Source of the DNA: Eublepharis macularius | Taxonomy: Eukaryota; Chordata; Lepidosauria; Squamata; Eublepharidae | Length of the DNA: 64,000 nt | Direction of reading: 5' to 3' | NCBI RefSeq assembly: GCF_028583425.1 | Contig: NC_072795.1 | Coordinates: 7,587,001 to 7,651,000 of the forward strand | In this document: positions 31,229 through 42,700 of the stretch, piece after piece | How positions within the stretch are numbered: position 1 is the stretch's first letter | How the letters are laid out: each line of letters begins with the position of its first letter | Program-made: the position numbers and the translations under genes | Notes under the pieces: generated by a model | What the model saw: only the letters and a program-made list of their open reading frames with translations | Told to the model about the DNA's origin: nothing | Database searches by the model: none

Positions 31229-33070
31229 TTACCTGTGATAATGTGATAACCATTCATAGTCTCTATTCAGTCCCAGCTTGACAGAGTCAAATTTGCATAT
31301 GAATTCCAATTCAGCAGCCTCCCATTGGATTTTGTTTTTGAAAGGTTTCTGTTGAACCACAGCGACCTTTAAGTCTTTGGTGGAATGTCCTGGTAGATTG
31401 AAGTGTTCTCCCACTGGTTTTTGGACGTTTCCATTTCTAATGTCAGATTTGTGTCCATTTATTCTTTTGCGTAGAGGTTGGCTGGTTTGTCCAATGTACA
31501 GAGCAGAAGGACATTGTTGGCACATGAGGGCATATATCAGATTGGAGGATGAGCAGCTGTAAGAGCCAGAGACAGTGTAGTTGATGCCATTGGGTCCTGT
31601 AATTGTATTCCCTGGGTAGATATAGGGGCAGAGCTGGCATCTGGGTCTGTTGCAGGGCCTGGTACCTGTGCTGGTGACTCTGCTGGCCGATTCATGATTG
31701 TAAGTGAGAAGTCGTTTAAGATTGGGGGGCTGTCTGTAGGCAAGGAAAGGTCTTCCACCCAGGACTTCTAAGAGAGAGGTATCATTTTCCAGGATGGGTT
31801 GTAGCTCACTGATGATACGTTGGATGGGTTTGAGCTGGGAGCTATAGGTGACAACCAGTGGTGTTCTGTTGTTAGTTCCTTTAGGTTTGTCCTGGAGCAG
31901 ACTGTTTCTGGGTACTAGTCTGGCCCTGTTGATTTGTTTCTTCACTTCATTTGGTGGGTACTGTAGTCTCAAAAATGCTTGTTGTAAATCTCTTAAGTGT
32001 GAGTCTCGGTTGAGAGCATTGGAGCAGATACGGTTGTAACGTAAGGCTTGGCTGTAGACAATAGACCGGGTGGTATGTTTAGGGTGGAAGCTGGAGGCAT
32101 GTAGATATGAGTATCGGTCTGTTGGTTTCCGGTATAAGGTGGTATTTATTCGTCCATTATGTAGTTGTACAGGGGTGTCCAGGAAGTGTACCTGTTGTGT
32201 AGAGTGGTCCAGGCTTAGGTTGATAGTAGGGTGAAAGTTATTGACGTCCTGATGAAATCTCTCAAGGGCTTCCTTCCCATGGGTCCAAATGATGAAGATG
32301 TCATCCAGGAATCTTAAGTATAGTAGTGGTTCCAGTGGATGGGAGCTGAGGAAGCGTTGCTCTAAGTCCGCCATGAATATGTTAGCATATTGTGGTGCCA
32401 TGCGTGTGCCCATGGCTGTGCCATTCACCTGTAGATATAAGTTATCACCAAATTTGAAGTAATTGTGAGTGAGTACGAAGTGACAAAGTTCAGTGGCGAG
32501 GTTTGCTGTGGTTTTGTCTGGGATAATATTCCGTATGGCTTGCAGTCCATCTGCATGTGGGATATTGGTGTACAAGGCCTCCACATCCATGGTTGCTAGG
32601 ATGGTGTCATCTGGTAGGTTGTCAATGGACTGTATTTTCCTGAGGAAGTCTGTGGTGTCCCGTAAGTAGCTGCGTGTTCTGGTGGCATAGGGCCTGAGGA
32701 TAGAGTCCATGTATCCTGAGACTCCTACTGTGATGGTGCATTTTCCTGAAACAATTGGGCATCCTGGGTTCCCTGTTTTGTGGATTTTGGGTAGTAGGTA
32801 GAATCTTCCTGGTCGTGGTTCCTGGGGTGTGTCTGTATGGATGCATTCTTGTATGTCCATGGGGAGTGTTTTTAATATTTTATTGAGTTCCCTTTTGTAT
32901 TGCTCCGTGGGGTCAGAAGGTAGTATTTTATAGAATGTTGTGTTGGAGAGTTGTCTTTCTGCTTCTTGTATATTATTTTGTTTGTCCATGATGACAACTG
33001 CTCCGCCTTTGTCAGCTTCCTTGATTACGATGCCAGAATTATTTTGGAGGCTGTTTATGGCCTCTCTTTC
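31229..33070 (-). CDS. PLE reverse transcriptase - GIY-YIG endonuclease, partial at the N-terminus
   Basis: The longest ATG-started frame is 586 codons (32989-31229) and the frame stays open to about 33070, adding NNSGIVIKEADKGGAVVI, the RT N-terminal motif. In order: LPKIHKTGNPGCPIVSG, LATMDVEALYTNIPH (catalytic Asp motif), NGTAMGTRMAPQYANIFM, YLRFLDDIFIIW (paired catalytic Asp), a thumb region, a Cys-rich motif (CNRPRCQLC), then the GIY-YIG nuclease (YALMCQQCPSALYIGQTSQ, LRKRINGHK, GEHFNLPGH, AELEFICKF, LGLNRDYEW). No internal stop, so this copy is young. About 200 or more N-terminal residues of a full PLE protein are absent. Transposition activity is unproven. Confidence 0.9.
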   Translation of the reverse strand, partial: EREAINSLQNNSGIVIKEADKGGAVVIMDKQNNIQEAERQLSNTTFYKILPSDPTEQYKRELNKILKTLPMDIQECIHTDTPQEPRPGRFYLLPKIHKTGNPGCPIVSGKCTITVGVSGYMDSILRPYATRTRSYLRDTTDFLRKIQSIDNLPDDTILATMDVEALYTNIPHADGLQAIRNIIPDKTTANLATELCHFVLTHNYFKFGDNLYLQVNGTAMGTRMAPQYANIFMADLEQRFLSSHPLEPLLYLRFLDDIFIIWTHGKEALERFHQDVNNFHPTINLSLDHSTQQVHFLDTPVQLHNGRINTTLYRKPTDRYSYLHASSFHPKHTTRSIVYSQALRYNRICSNALNRDSHLRDLQQAFLRLQYPPNEVKKQINRARLVPRNSLLQDKPKGTNNRTPLVVTYSSQLKPIQRIISELQPILENDTSLLEVLGGRPFLAYRQPPNLKRLLTYNHESASRVTSTGTRPCNRPRCQLCPYIYPGNTITGPNGINYTVSGSYSCSSSNLIYALMCQQCPSALYIGQTSQPLRKRINGHKSDIRNGNVQKPVGEHFNLPGHSTKDLKVAVVQQKPFKNKIQWEAAELEFICKFDSVKLGLNRDYEWLSHYHR

Positions 33071-33083
33071 TACACGGCTGCAT

Positions 33084-33120
33084 CTGACGAAGAGAACTTG
33101 ATTCTCGAAAGCTTATGCTA
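33084..33120 (+). ncRNA. Hammerhead-ribozyme-like core in the PLE terminus (right end)
   Basis: CTGACGA, then a bulged A and stem GAGAA/TTCTC closed by loop CTTGA, then GAAAGC-TTAT-GCTA. This fits CUGANGA, stem II, GAA, a 3-bp stem III (AGC/GCU) and cleavage base A. Stem I is not evident. Hammerheads are known in PLE terminal repeats, but activity here is inferred. Confidence 0.4.
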
Positions 33121-33214
33121 CAATAAAATTGGTTAGTCTTAAAGGTGCTACTGGACTCTTTTTGATTTTGCTACTACAGACTAACACGGCTAACTCCTCT
33201 GCATTAATAATTAG

Positions 33215-33554
33215 GAATTTTAAAAAACCCTGTTAACACCTGTTAAATAAATGGTGGATATCTGCCTATAGGTCTGAACTGGTTTAATAGGAATTTCCTT
33301 TCCAGAGAACTATGGAAAATGTAATTCCATATTCCAAAAGAGAATTCTCAACATCATCAATCAAATACATTTGGGAAAATCCATAGCAATCATAGCGATG
33401 TAAAGCAGATATAAGTTTGTAGCATATCTGCACTCTCAGATTATTATTTACGTAGGTTAAAACTACATGGTGATTGGTAGAATACAGTGTTTTTTTTTAA
33501 GGCTCCTATCCTGAGGAATTTCCAGTCCAAATAAGCTGCCAAATGCCATGCAGT
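33215..33554 (-). other. Probable 3' UTR and downstream flank of CYP2
   Basis: Between the stop codon and the PLE. A weak ATTAAA signal lies at 33283-33288. Nothing else is recognised. Confidence 0.4.
33283..33288 (-). terminator. Candidate ATTAAA poly(A) signal for CYP2
   Basis: ATTAAA on the minus strand 267-272 bp past the stop codon, just before the target-site copy of the Penelope-like element. It is the only plausible hexamer I noticed in this stretch. Confidence 0.25.
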
Positions 33555-33733
33555 CTAGCGGGGAATAGCGCATGTCTTGTACAGCTGCGGAGCCATAACA
33601 AGTCCCAGTTTGGGCTTTTTGTTTATTTCCTTCACCCCTTCTGGCAGCTGGAACCGGAATGCCCTCAGCAGGCTGGCAAAGAGGATAAAGAGCGTTGTTC
33701 TTGCCATTTTCTCCCCCAAACACACCCGGACTC
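33555..33733 (-). CDS. CYP2 exon 9 (haem loop, stop)
   Basis: The 179-nt exon begins by completing Gly436, then reads VRVCLGEKMARTTLF with haem ligand Cys440, and ends YKTCAIPR followed by TAG at 33557-33555. Acceptor CTTGTAG. No canonical AATAAA is seen in the next 300 bp on this strand; an ATTAAA (33283-33288) is the nearest candidate poly(A) signal. Confidence 0.96.
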
Positions 33734-36700
33734 CTACAAGAGGAAGATGAGAACTGGCGTTATGCAACGGCAGGCACACAAAGCTGGGCTTAAAGTGGGG
33801 AGCATATGCGAACCCACAAGGAATTTGGTGGCAACTTAAAAGACAAACATATTCCTTCCCACATAAACTTGGGCAGGCCAGAACTCTCTTCATCTCCTAA
33901 ATATCTATAGATTAAGGCCGCAGTATATAATTGGTTATCAAAGTGACCGATTAAAGCTTTTCAGGCAATTCCCCCCCCCCTCAAACTTTTATTGGCAAGT
34001 TACATATAACAATTAACAATCAACAAATAACAGATCAACCAATATTATACATATACAAACAATTTTGGGATTGTCCAGTGTGATAACATTGTCTATCATT
34101 AGTGATTTACAGAGCTGAATAATACAACAATTAGCATTATAATAATGTTCCTTAATGGTTAGGTGAGATATACACATAATTACAATGTAAAATAACCAGA
34201 GTTTGTTATAGTTTGTAAAAGTTTCGATTTTGGCTGAAGATTATTTCTTTCTATATTTTATTTAATTTAATTTAAAAAGGACCTTGGATTTACTGGGCAC
34301 TGCTTTTAGATGAGACATTCTGTTATTTCACCATTCCCACCTGGCTAAGGAAAAGACATGAGAAGCAGGCACCAAGTCTCCGTCACTGCTAGTTTCAGGC
34401 CCAGCTTCAGGGGCTGGTAAGGTCAGACACCTTTTGAATCTCTCAGCCCCCAACAGGGCTTGAGATGCTATACTGATCTCTTGTTTCCTGGTGTGGGGGG
34501 CAAGGACGTGTTCCGGGCATGGGACATCTTAAGCAGCCCCCATCCACCTCCAGAGATTCTATCCCCAACTGCCCATGTATTATCAACCATATTGAGAAGA
34601 CCAGAGGTGGAGCAAGCCATGGTCCCCTTTGGATTTAGCCAGAAGAGGGAGGTATGTGTGTCTTGAACTCACTTCCTCCCAGTCTTGGCTCTGCAGTCTG
34701 CAGATCTTCCCTCCTCACATCTGCGGAGCCATATGGACTAGAAATTTGCTTTTTGGAAGCAATATTCTCAGGCGCTGTGCCATATTTTACCCTTTTCCAG
34801 GGCTCTGTAGCATAGGAGATGTACACAATCCCCTAAATACGAGTGAAATATTAAACATCGTGTTACCTGCTGAGAAGAGTATGAAAGCGTCTTTCTTTAT
34901 GAAATTCCCATCCTTATCCAAGAAATGACCTGGGTTGAATTTGCGCGGTGTCTCCCACTGCTCGGGGTCATAATGGACAGAGAAGATGTTTGGCATAACG
35001 ATGACACCCTATAGAAGAACAATGCTGTATGAGGCCGAGACAACACAGTTGAACTTTTAGGCACGACCGATAGGCAGCCTCTTTGATAAAATTATTCATT
35101 GCTTCTCCTTGACAGAATGCCCAATGGGATTAGCAGGGCTGATGCATGGCAGGTCAGGCGCACAACTTGCCCCAGTAAATCCTTTGGCAAACATGGCATA
35201 GGTCAGGGATCGGCAAACAGAGGGACAAAATCTGGACCCCACCAGTTGACTTCCACGTGCCCTTTCCAAAGGTGTGCCAGATTGGGTGGAGGGTAGTCTA
35301 GTTATGCAAGAATGCTGGGGGGATGAAACTGGCCGCTGTCTATCCCTTCTCTCAGTGTGGCTCTCTAGTAAAACTAGTTACTGATTGGGGCCCAAGATGG
35401 TAAGACCGAACCTTGCTTTATATTGTCGAAGGCTTTCACGGCTGGAGAACGATGGTTGTTGTGGATTTTCCGGACCATGGCGATACAGCCTGGAAAATCC
35501 ACAACAACCATTAAACCTTGCTTTACTTATTTACAAGATTCTGAATGAAGAGTAGAAGCCCTCATTAAACGCACCTTGTGAATGGGCATTCCCTTTATGT
35601 TTGTGTCCTTGATGCTCTTGTGCATGATGCCCAATGCGGACAGGCTGCTGACCCTCTGAGTTTCATGGAGCACTGCATTGGTGAAGGGTAGTTTTTTCTG
35701 ATCCTCATAGCGGATAACATGGGACGATCCCAGGACAGTGTCTAGTTCTTTTTGGACTTGTTCTGCCAATGGAGAGAGAAGGCTCTTGAACATTCAAACT
35801 ATTCTTTAACTCAAGGTTGATTTTTCCTGCGCTGTTCCTTTATCAGAATGATCCTAAGTCAATACATTTTACTCATCATCTCTTTGGTAATATAATAGTC
35901 TAAGACTTAACAAATCCCAGCCGCCAGTTCACCATGGCACCTAGAAATTTCATTGTGGCGCCTGGTATTAGAAAATATGGTCATAAAAATATAAAAGCCT
36001 GAAGACTGCAAAATGAATTTGGCTCCCAGGATCACTGGAGGAGAGGGACTTTGCAACTGTTTTCTTGCAGTCTCAATGGACAGATGAACGACGAACTCTT
36101 CCCCTCTCCTCCTCTGCAAAGTTCCTCTCCCACAGCAATCCCTCACGGCTCTGTCTTTGAAAACTACAATTCTCAGATAAAATTGTGTCCCCAACACATT
36201 AAAAATATCTGGCATTACTTGTAGCTTAGGTCTCATTCTCAAGCTTGCCAAATTCATGGATAAATCCAGAGACGGGAGCCATGAACCAATAAGAGAGCCA
36301 TTTTGGGGTAGTGGTTAAGAGCAGCAGGACTCTGATCCGGAGAATTAGGTTTGATTCCCCACTCATCTGCTTGAAGCCAGCTGGGTGACCCTGGGTCAGT
36401 CACAGCTCTTCCAAAGCTCTCTCAGCCCCACCCACCTCATACTTTGTAAACCACTCTGAGTGGGCGTTAAGTTATCCTGAAGGGCGGTGTATAAATCGAA
36501 TGTTGTTATTATCGAATGTTATCATCTTTCAATAAACCTGAAAAACACACCATGTTTGTGGGAAAATCTGAAATCTAACCCCCTTTCCCCCCCCCAAAAA
36601 ATAGCAGCAGCGCTTGTAGCTTTAAGAAAGAAAGCTGTTTGAAATGCATTTGTTCGAACCTTGTATCTCTGGGTATTCCATCATGTAGAGCAGTGCCCAG

Positions 36701-39700
36701 TATAAGGCAACGGTGGAGGTGTCTGAGCCAGCTGTGAAGAGTTCGATGACCACTTGCACCATGTTGGTGTTTGTAAATGTAGAGGTGGGGTCATCTTTAC
36801 ACTGGAGAAGAGAAAGAAAAGACAGGCTTTGAGTCCTTGTTACCCGAGGTGCACATCAAGAGCTTGCTTGAGCACTTTGTGGAGGGAACACATGCAAAGC
36901 ATCAGTGGAAAAAGTGGAGGTCTGTTCTGCATGCCCAGGGCCTTCTCTCGATACACACCCTCTTGATGGCTTTTCAATCTATCCAAACCCACAGCCAAGG
37001 CAAAATTCCTCTACATCATACCATCTAGTCCCACTGTGGCAGGTAGGGGTCAATCAGAATTTTCTGTCTCGAAATGTTGATAGATTCCCTCTGCTTATGA
37101 CCCAGACTGTTTTTGGGTTTTTTTGCGATGAAGCAAAAACCTCACTACTAGCACAAACAAGTTATGTAGCTGCAAGTTAAAGGCTTTGGATTTGAGCCCA
37201 GATGGTCTGTTCCCCACCGGTCTTTGGTTGAAAATCTTGAGCCAAAATAAAATGTTTGTTGTTCTATTGACAGTTTTGTTTTATCCTTTCAAGAGGAGAA
37301 TGAAATGAACACTTTTTCAGCCTGCTTGCTGCGATCCGTCCTGTAGCCACGTTGTAATAAAGCTTGATCCTTGCTGCAATAAACCTAATTAATATTTAGA
37401 AAGACGCACTTGGACTGGGCCTTCTTTATTTTTCTGTCAGAGAATGCAGTCAGCCTGAACACCTCTTCTTTAATAACAACCAGGGCTTTTTTTCAGCGGG
37501 AACACGGTGGAATGGAGTTCCGGCACCTCTTGAAAATCATCACATGGGTGGTGGCCCCGCCCCCTGATGTCCAGACAGAGGGAAGTTTAGATTGCCCTCT
37601 GCACAGCGGTGTGGAGGGCAATCTAAACTCCCCTCTGTCTGGACATCAGGGGGCGGGGCCACCGGCCATGTGACCATTTTTGTCAACGGCGATTTAAACT
37701 TTAAAAAACTCCCCCCTTGTTCCAGATGACCCAAAGTGACGTCATTGTGCAGTCCTGAGTTCCACCACTGAGTTCCACCACCTCTTTACCCAGAAAAAAA
37801 GCCCTGATAACAACAACAACATTTGATTTCTTATTTGTCGTATAGATGTGGCTACTGACTCTAAGTGCATTGGGTTGTATCCTACTACTCCACTCACCTA
37901 AGAACATCATCATAACAACAATGACATTCGACTTATATACCACCTTTCAGGACAGTGCCACACAGTGATTTACAAAGTGTGTTATTATTCTCATGGTAAT
38001 CACCCTGTGAGGTGGGTGGGGCTGAGAGAGCTCTGAGAGAGCTGTGACTGACTTAAGGTCACCCAGCTGGCTTCAAGCAGAGGAGTGGAGAATCAAACCT
38101 GGCTCTCCAGATTAGAGTCCTGCCGCTCTTAACCACTGCACCAAACTGGGGGGAAAGGCTCTAAATAGAAAGGTGATTGGGCACTAGCTAATGCTAGAGC
38201 CTTACTTTTAGGTCTCTTCCCTTAGGGTGTGGTATGTGACACCTACCAGCTGGCAGACCAGATGGAAATCAACGGGTTTCCCAAGTCAAGACTGAAATAA
38301 AGGGATTTGCATTACTCTAGTATTTCTATCTGTATGCCCAGTCCCAAACTCTGCATCCAAATCCTACTCTGAAACATACAGTCATTTCTTGCTGAGGCTG
38401 ACTAGACCAGTAGGTATGGACGCTAACACATCTCCAAAACTTTCTTGATGCACCACCAACTTAATAATAATAAAAATAATAACAGCATGCTTATATACCA
38501 CTCTTCTAGACAGAGTAATGCCCCACTCAGAGCTGTGAACAAAGTCAGCGTTGTTGTTATCTCCAAAATACAGCTGGGACTGAAATGAGCGGCTGACCCA
38601 AGGGCACCTGCTGAGTTCATGGCAGTAATGGGAGTTGAACCAGCAGGGTGCTGATTTGCAACCTGACCACTTTACCACTATGATACAGCAGCTCTTCTAG
38701 ACAGATTAGTGCCCCACTCAGAGTGTGAACAAAGTCAGTGTTGTTGTTATCCCCACGATACTGCTGGGGAAGTGGAGCTGAGAGGACTTACCCAAGGCCA
38801 CCTGCTGAGCTCATGGCAGTAGTGGAAGTTGAACCAGCAGAGTGCTGATTGGCAGTCCAGCCACTTACTCAAGGCCACTGGCTGAGCTCATGGCAGTAGC
38901 AGGAGTCAAACCAGCAGAGTGCTGATTGGCATCCCAACCACTTACTCAAGGCCACCTGCTGAGCTCATGGCAATAGCCGGATTCGAACCAGCAGAGTGTT
39001 GATTCACAGTCCAACCACTTAACCACTATGCTACATCAACAGTCATCTGCGCACGTAACATACATCAGCTGATTTGTCGTGGGTCCAAAGTAACTGTGGA
39101 CTTTTTGTTGGTCAGCAAAACCCCTTGTAACTTAAACCAGAGTATTCCCCCCCTCCCCGTTTTGCTTACTTTCTCTACTTGGGCAAGGTATAAGTCAATG
39201 AAGTCCCGTGGCTCTTCAGACGTCCAGCTCTTCTGATGTTCCTGAACCTCCTCCTCTATAATTCTTTGCAGTTTCTTCCAGTGCCTCAATGCTAGCAGTG
39301 ATTTGTTCAGGATAGGTTTCAAGGGCCCCACACCCATTGGAAAGACATCATAGAGCTGCATGGAAGCAAGGATTTTATGGATTCTTAAAAAGTCTTTAAA
39401 AAAAAGAAGCTAAGTTTGAACACACACAGCTGCTTCATATTGAATCAGGCCTCTGGTCTAGCACGGTCAGTCTTGTTTCTTCTAAGTGGCAGCTGCTCTC
39501 CAAAGTCTCAGGTCAGGGGTGTTTCACATCATTTGATTCCGCACACGTTGGATAATGCACTTTCAATGCACTTTAGCTATCGTTTGGAAGTGGATTTTTT
39601 GTTTCACACTCGAAAAATTCAGTTCCAAATGATCTCTAAAGAGGACTGGAAGTGCATTATCCAACGTGTGCGGAATCAGCTGATTACCTGATCCTTCAGG

Positions 39701-42700
39701 GATTGAACCTGGAACCTTTGCATGCAAAGCACACGCTTTACCACAGAGCCACAACCCCTCCCACTGATGCACTTCAAAGCATGAGATGGTCTTAGCTGAA
39801 GCCAAATGTCTTGGGTCCCCATTAGGCAGAAGCTTGATGGACATGCATGGAGCGTCCAAGTGGGAGCCACAAAGAACCTCGCTACACAAGACATCTGACA
39901 TATGAAGAAGACGTGTCAGGAGATGCAATGTTAGTTGGGAAAAGGGTAGCTTCAAAAGACAGAGCCAGCGGCAGGGCAAAGGCTTTGCTATACACTGGAG
40001 CTGTGCGAAGGGGCCGTGAAATGCCAGAAGGGAAACTTCAGCCCATTAGAACCTCTCCAGGTCCAAGCCCGGCTCTGGAAGGCCGCTGCAGCCCATTTCC
40101 GTTTCTTGCTGTCCTCTGGTTGCCATCCCATACAGTTTTAAATAGGAGAGGTGAAATTGACAGAGCCTTCGGAAAGAGGAAGAGGAAGTTAACAAACCCT
40201 CTGAAATTAACAAACCCTCTGAGGAGTGATCGCTAGCTCTGTCTTTTTAAACTACACTTCCTAGCTAACACTGCATCTCCCTACACTTGACAAACATGCG
40301 CCAAGGCATTTCATGTAGAGAGACTGTAAATCTTCGCTCTGCAGCTGCCTGATCATCTCCTTGCCCTGAAGTGGCCCTGCAGACATAACTGGCAGCACAG
40401 GTAAGTCTACCACTGCACCTGAGAATTGAGGTGGAGTGGAGATCTGTTCCACCTGGACCGTGCCTGTTCAGCAGCTTTTTGGTGGGGATGGGTGTGTGGT
40501 CGCCATCTCCAGACTTGCTACAGTAGAAGTGGGCAGAGTGCTGGGAGGAGCCCAGCCCAAGCAAGGTCTGGGACTCTGAGGAAGCCATGGCTAACAGGTA
40601 AGTACAACACACAATTATGGTAGAAATTACCAAACACTTTTATAAATAATATTTATCACAAAAGGCCAATAGCTTACTCCTTTTCAATTAAAAAAAAAAA
40701 CAAGGAATGCACAACAATGAACCAACACTCCTCCAAGGGAAAGGCGTCCCGAGAATGTCTCTTAATGAGAAAGCATCACTCCTTTCTTCTTAAGTGGTCA
40801 ATCGATGAACACATTCCAGTGACCAGCCCCTAGTTGGGAGACTGCAGAAAGGACGCCAAGCCTGCAGGGAGGACGGACAGCCACCATGCGCTCAACAGGG
40901 CGCAAGCTGAACTCCTGTTTCGTATCTTCTTTTTCAAGAGCACTATATGCTCGTGGTTGTGCGGTTCCGCAAAGCTGCGCTCTCTCCTCTAGCTCCAAAA
41001 TGGATATCCGTTGTCAGGTGTTCATTGTTGGTTCATTGTTGTGCATTCCTTGTGTTTTTTGGAATTGAAAAAAGTAGGCTATTGGCCTTTTGTGATAAAT
41101 GTTATTCATAAAAGTGTTTGGTAATTTCTACCATAATTGTGTGTTGTACTTTCCAGTACCTATGTTAAGTTGCTAGTCCCTACTCTTGTGGGTTGTGATC
41201 TATTACCTCTGTTACCACACAGTGTTCCCTTCTGTAATTAATTATGGCTAACAGGGAGGCAGCAGGCTCTGATAGGGCAAGAGAAAGGGGCATGGGAGGA
41301 GCTAGGATGCAATGTGTGATGGAGAGTGCCCTCAAATCATAGCTGACTGATGGTGACCCCTGGTGGGTTTCCATGGCAAGAGACTGTTTGCCGTTACCTG
41401 CCTCTGCAACCCTGGTCTTCCTTAGAGGTCTCCCATCCAATTACTAATCAAGGCTGGCCCTGCTTAGCTTCTGAGATCTGATGGGATCAGGCTAACCTGA
41501 GCTATCCAGGTCAGAGCAGAGCAGGATGGAATATGGAGAAGTATAAAAGGGACCAGGAGAGGGCAGCAAAGGGAGGTGGAAGAGGAGGTAGAGGTATGTT
41601 TGAGTCAAGAAGAATGCTGCAGAAGGGATGGGAGGAGGCATGTAGGAAGGATGGCGGTGGGAAGAGTGGGTGGCCAGGAGGCAGCCTCAGGTGGCACCCC
41701 TGCTGTGCCACCATCACTCAGCCCAATTGCTCAACTGTGATTTCAAACCAGCTTTAAGGCACTTCAGCTCTGGGAGCTGCTCTCAAGACACCTGGGGCCT
41801 TTTGGAAGGAGGTGGATAATTTTGTAAAGCGCTGTGTTGTTGGGTTTTATGGGGGTAGCAGGACTGCATTGTAATGCATTCAAGTTTTCATGATTTGAAT
41901 TATTTTTGATTTGTGCTGGTTCCCCTGCTGGTCACAGTTCTTGTTGTTGCTCCATCCACCTGGAGGTTGGCATCCCTACAAACAACCCAGCCAGAATGCA
42001 GCAAGCTCTCTTTCAGATGGTGGGCCACACATATAGTAGTTTGTGGAGCATTTTAGACTAGGGTCGGATAAGCTACTTGCTTCTTCTCCTCTGAATATTT
42101 TGAATTGCGGACATATGCATAGCGCATTGGCACCCATAAGTAATGCCATGAAGATTTGTACCAAAGTATTTCCAATCTCTTCCCCCACTCCCAGTTGCAG
42201 AAGAAAAGGGGCATGGGGGAAACAGAACCATTACTTTGTACCAACAATACTTACTCTTGCCCACAACTTCCCACCGAATTCCTCCAAGGCCCTAGAGCCT
42301 TCAATTATTTGGCGAAAGATAGTCTCCTCGGGAGAAAAGCTATGCCCGAATAGCATGCTGGCAATCACATTGTTAACAGAAGAAAGGAGGAAGCTGTAGG
42401 GATCGATGGGTCTTCCTGTGAAAAGAATAAAGGCAGTGCGTTGTGTATGCCTCGGGTAAAGAAGGTCCTACATTCCATCCCTCAGAATTCCGATAGGGAA
42501 GGCGCTCAGGGCTGGGAAGACCTCTGCTTGTGACTGTGGGTACCACCAACCCACAGTGTCCTGTCTTATTTTATTTGATTTAAAATGTTTCTGTGCCACC
42601 TTTCCACCCAAAACAGGGTCCCCAAGGTGACGAACAACAGATAATTATTTATTTATACATGGGATTTATATCCTGCCATCCCCACAAGTGGGCTCGGGGC

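Larger units (their letters stand above)
30789..33201 (-). mobile_element. Penelope-like element with open RT/GIY-YIG frame and 13-bp target duplication
   Basis: CATTAATAATTAG at 30776-30788 is repeated exactly at 33202-33214. The 2413-bp insert has inverted ends: GCAAAATCAAAAAGAGTCCA (left) and TGGACTCTTTTTGATTTTGC (right), each about 100 bp and each with a hammerhead-like core. Between them, on the minus strand, lies a long open frame for reverse transcriptase plus GIY-YIG endonuclease. It is 5'-truncated relative to a full PLE. It inserted next to the L1 fragment, between EIF4E2 and CYP2. Confidence 0.92.

Noticed and set aside
31377..31562. Plus-strand frames inside the PLE
   Set aside because: Shadows of the minus-strand endonuclease frame.
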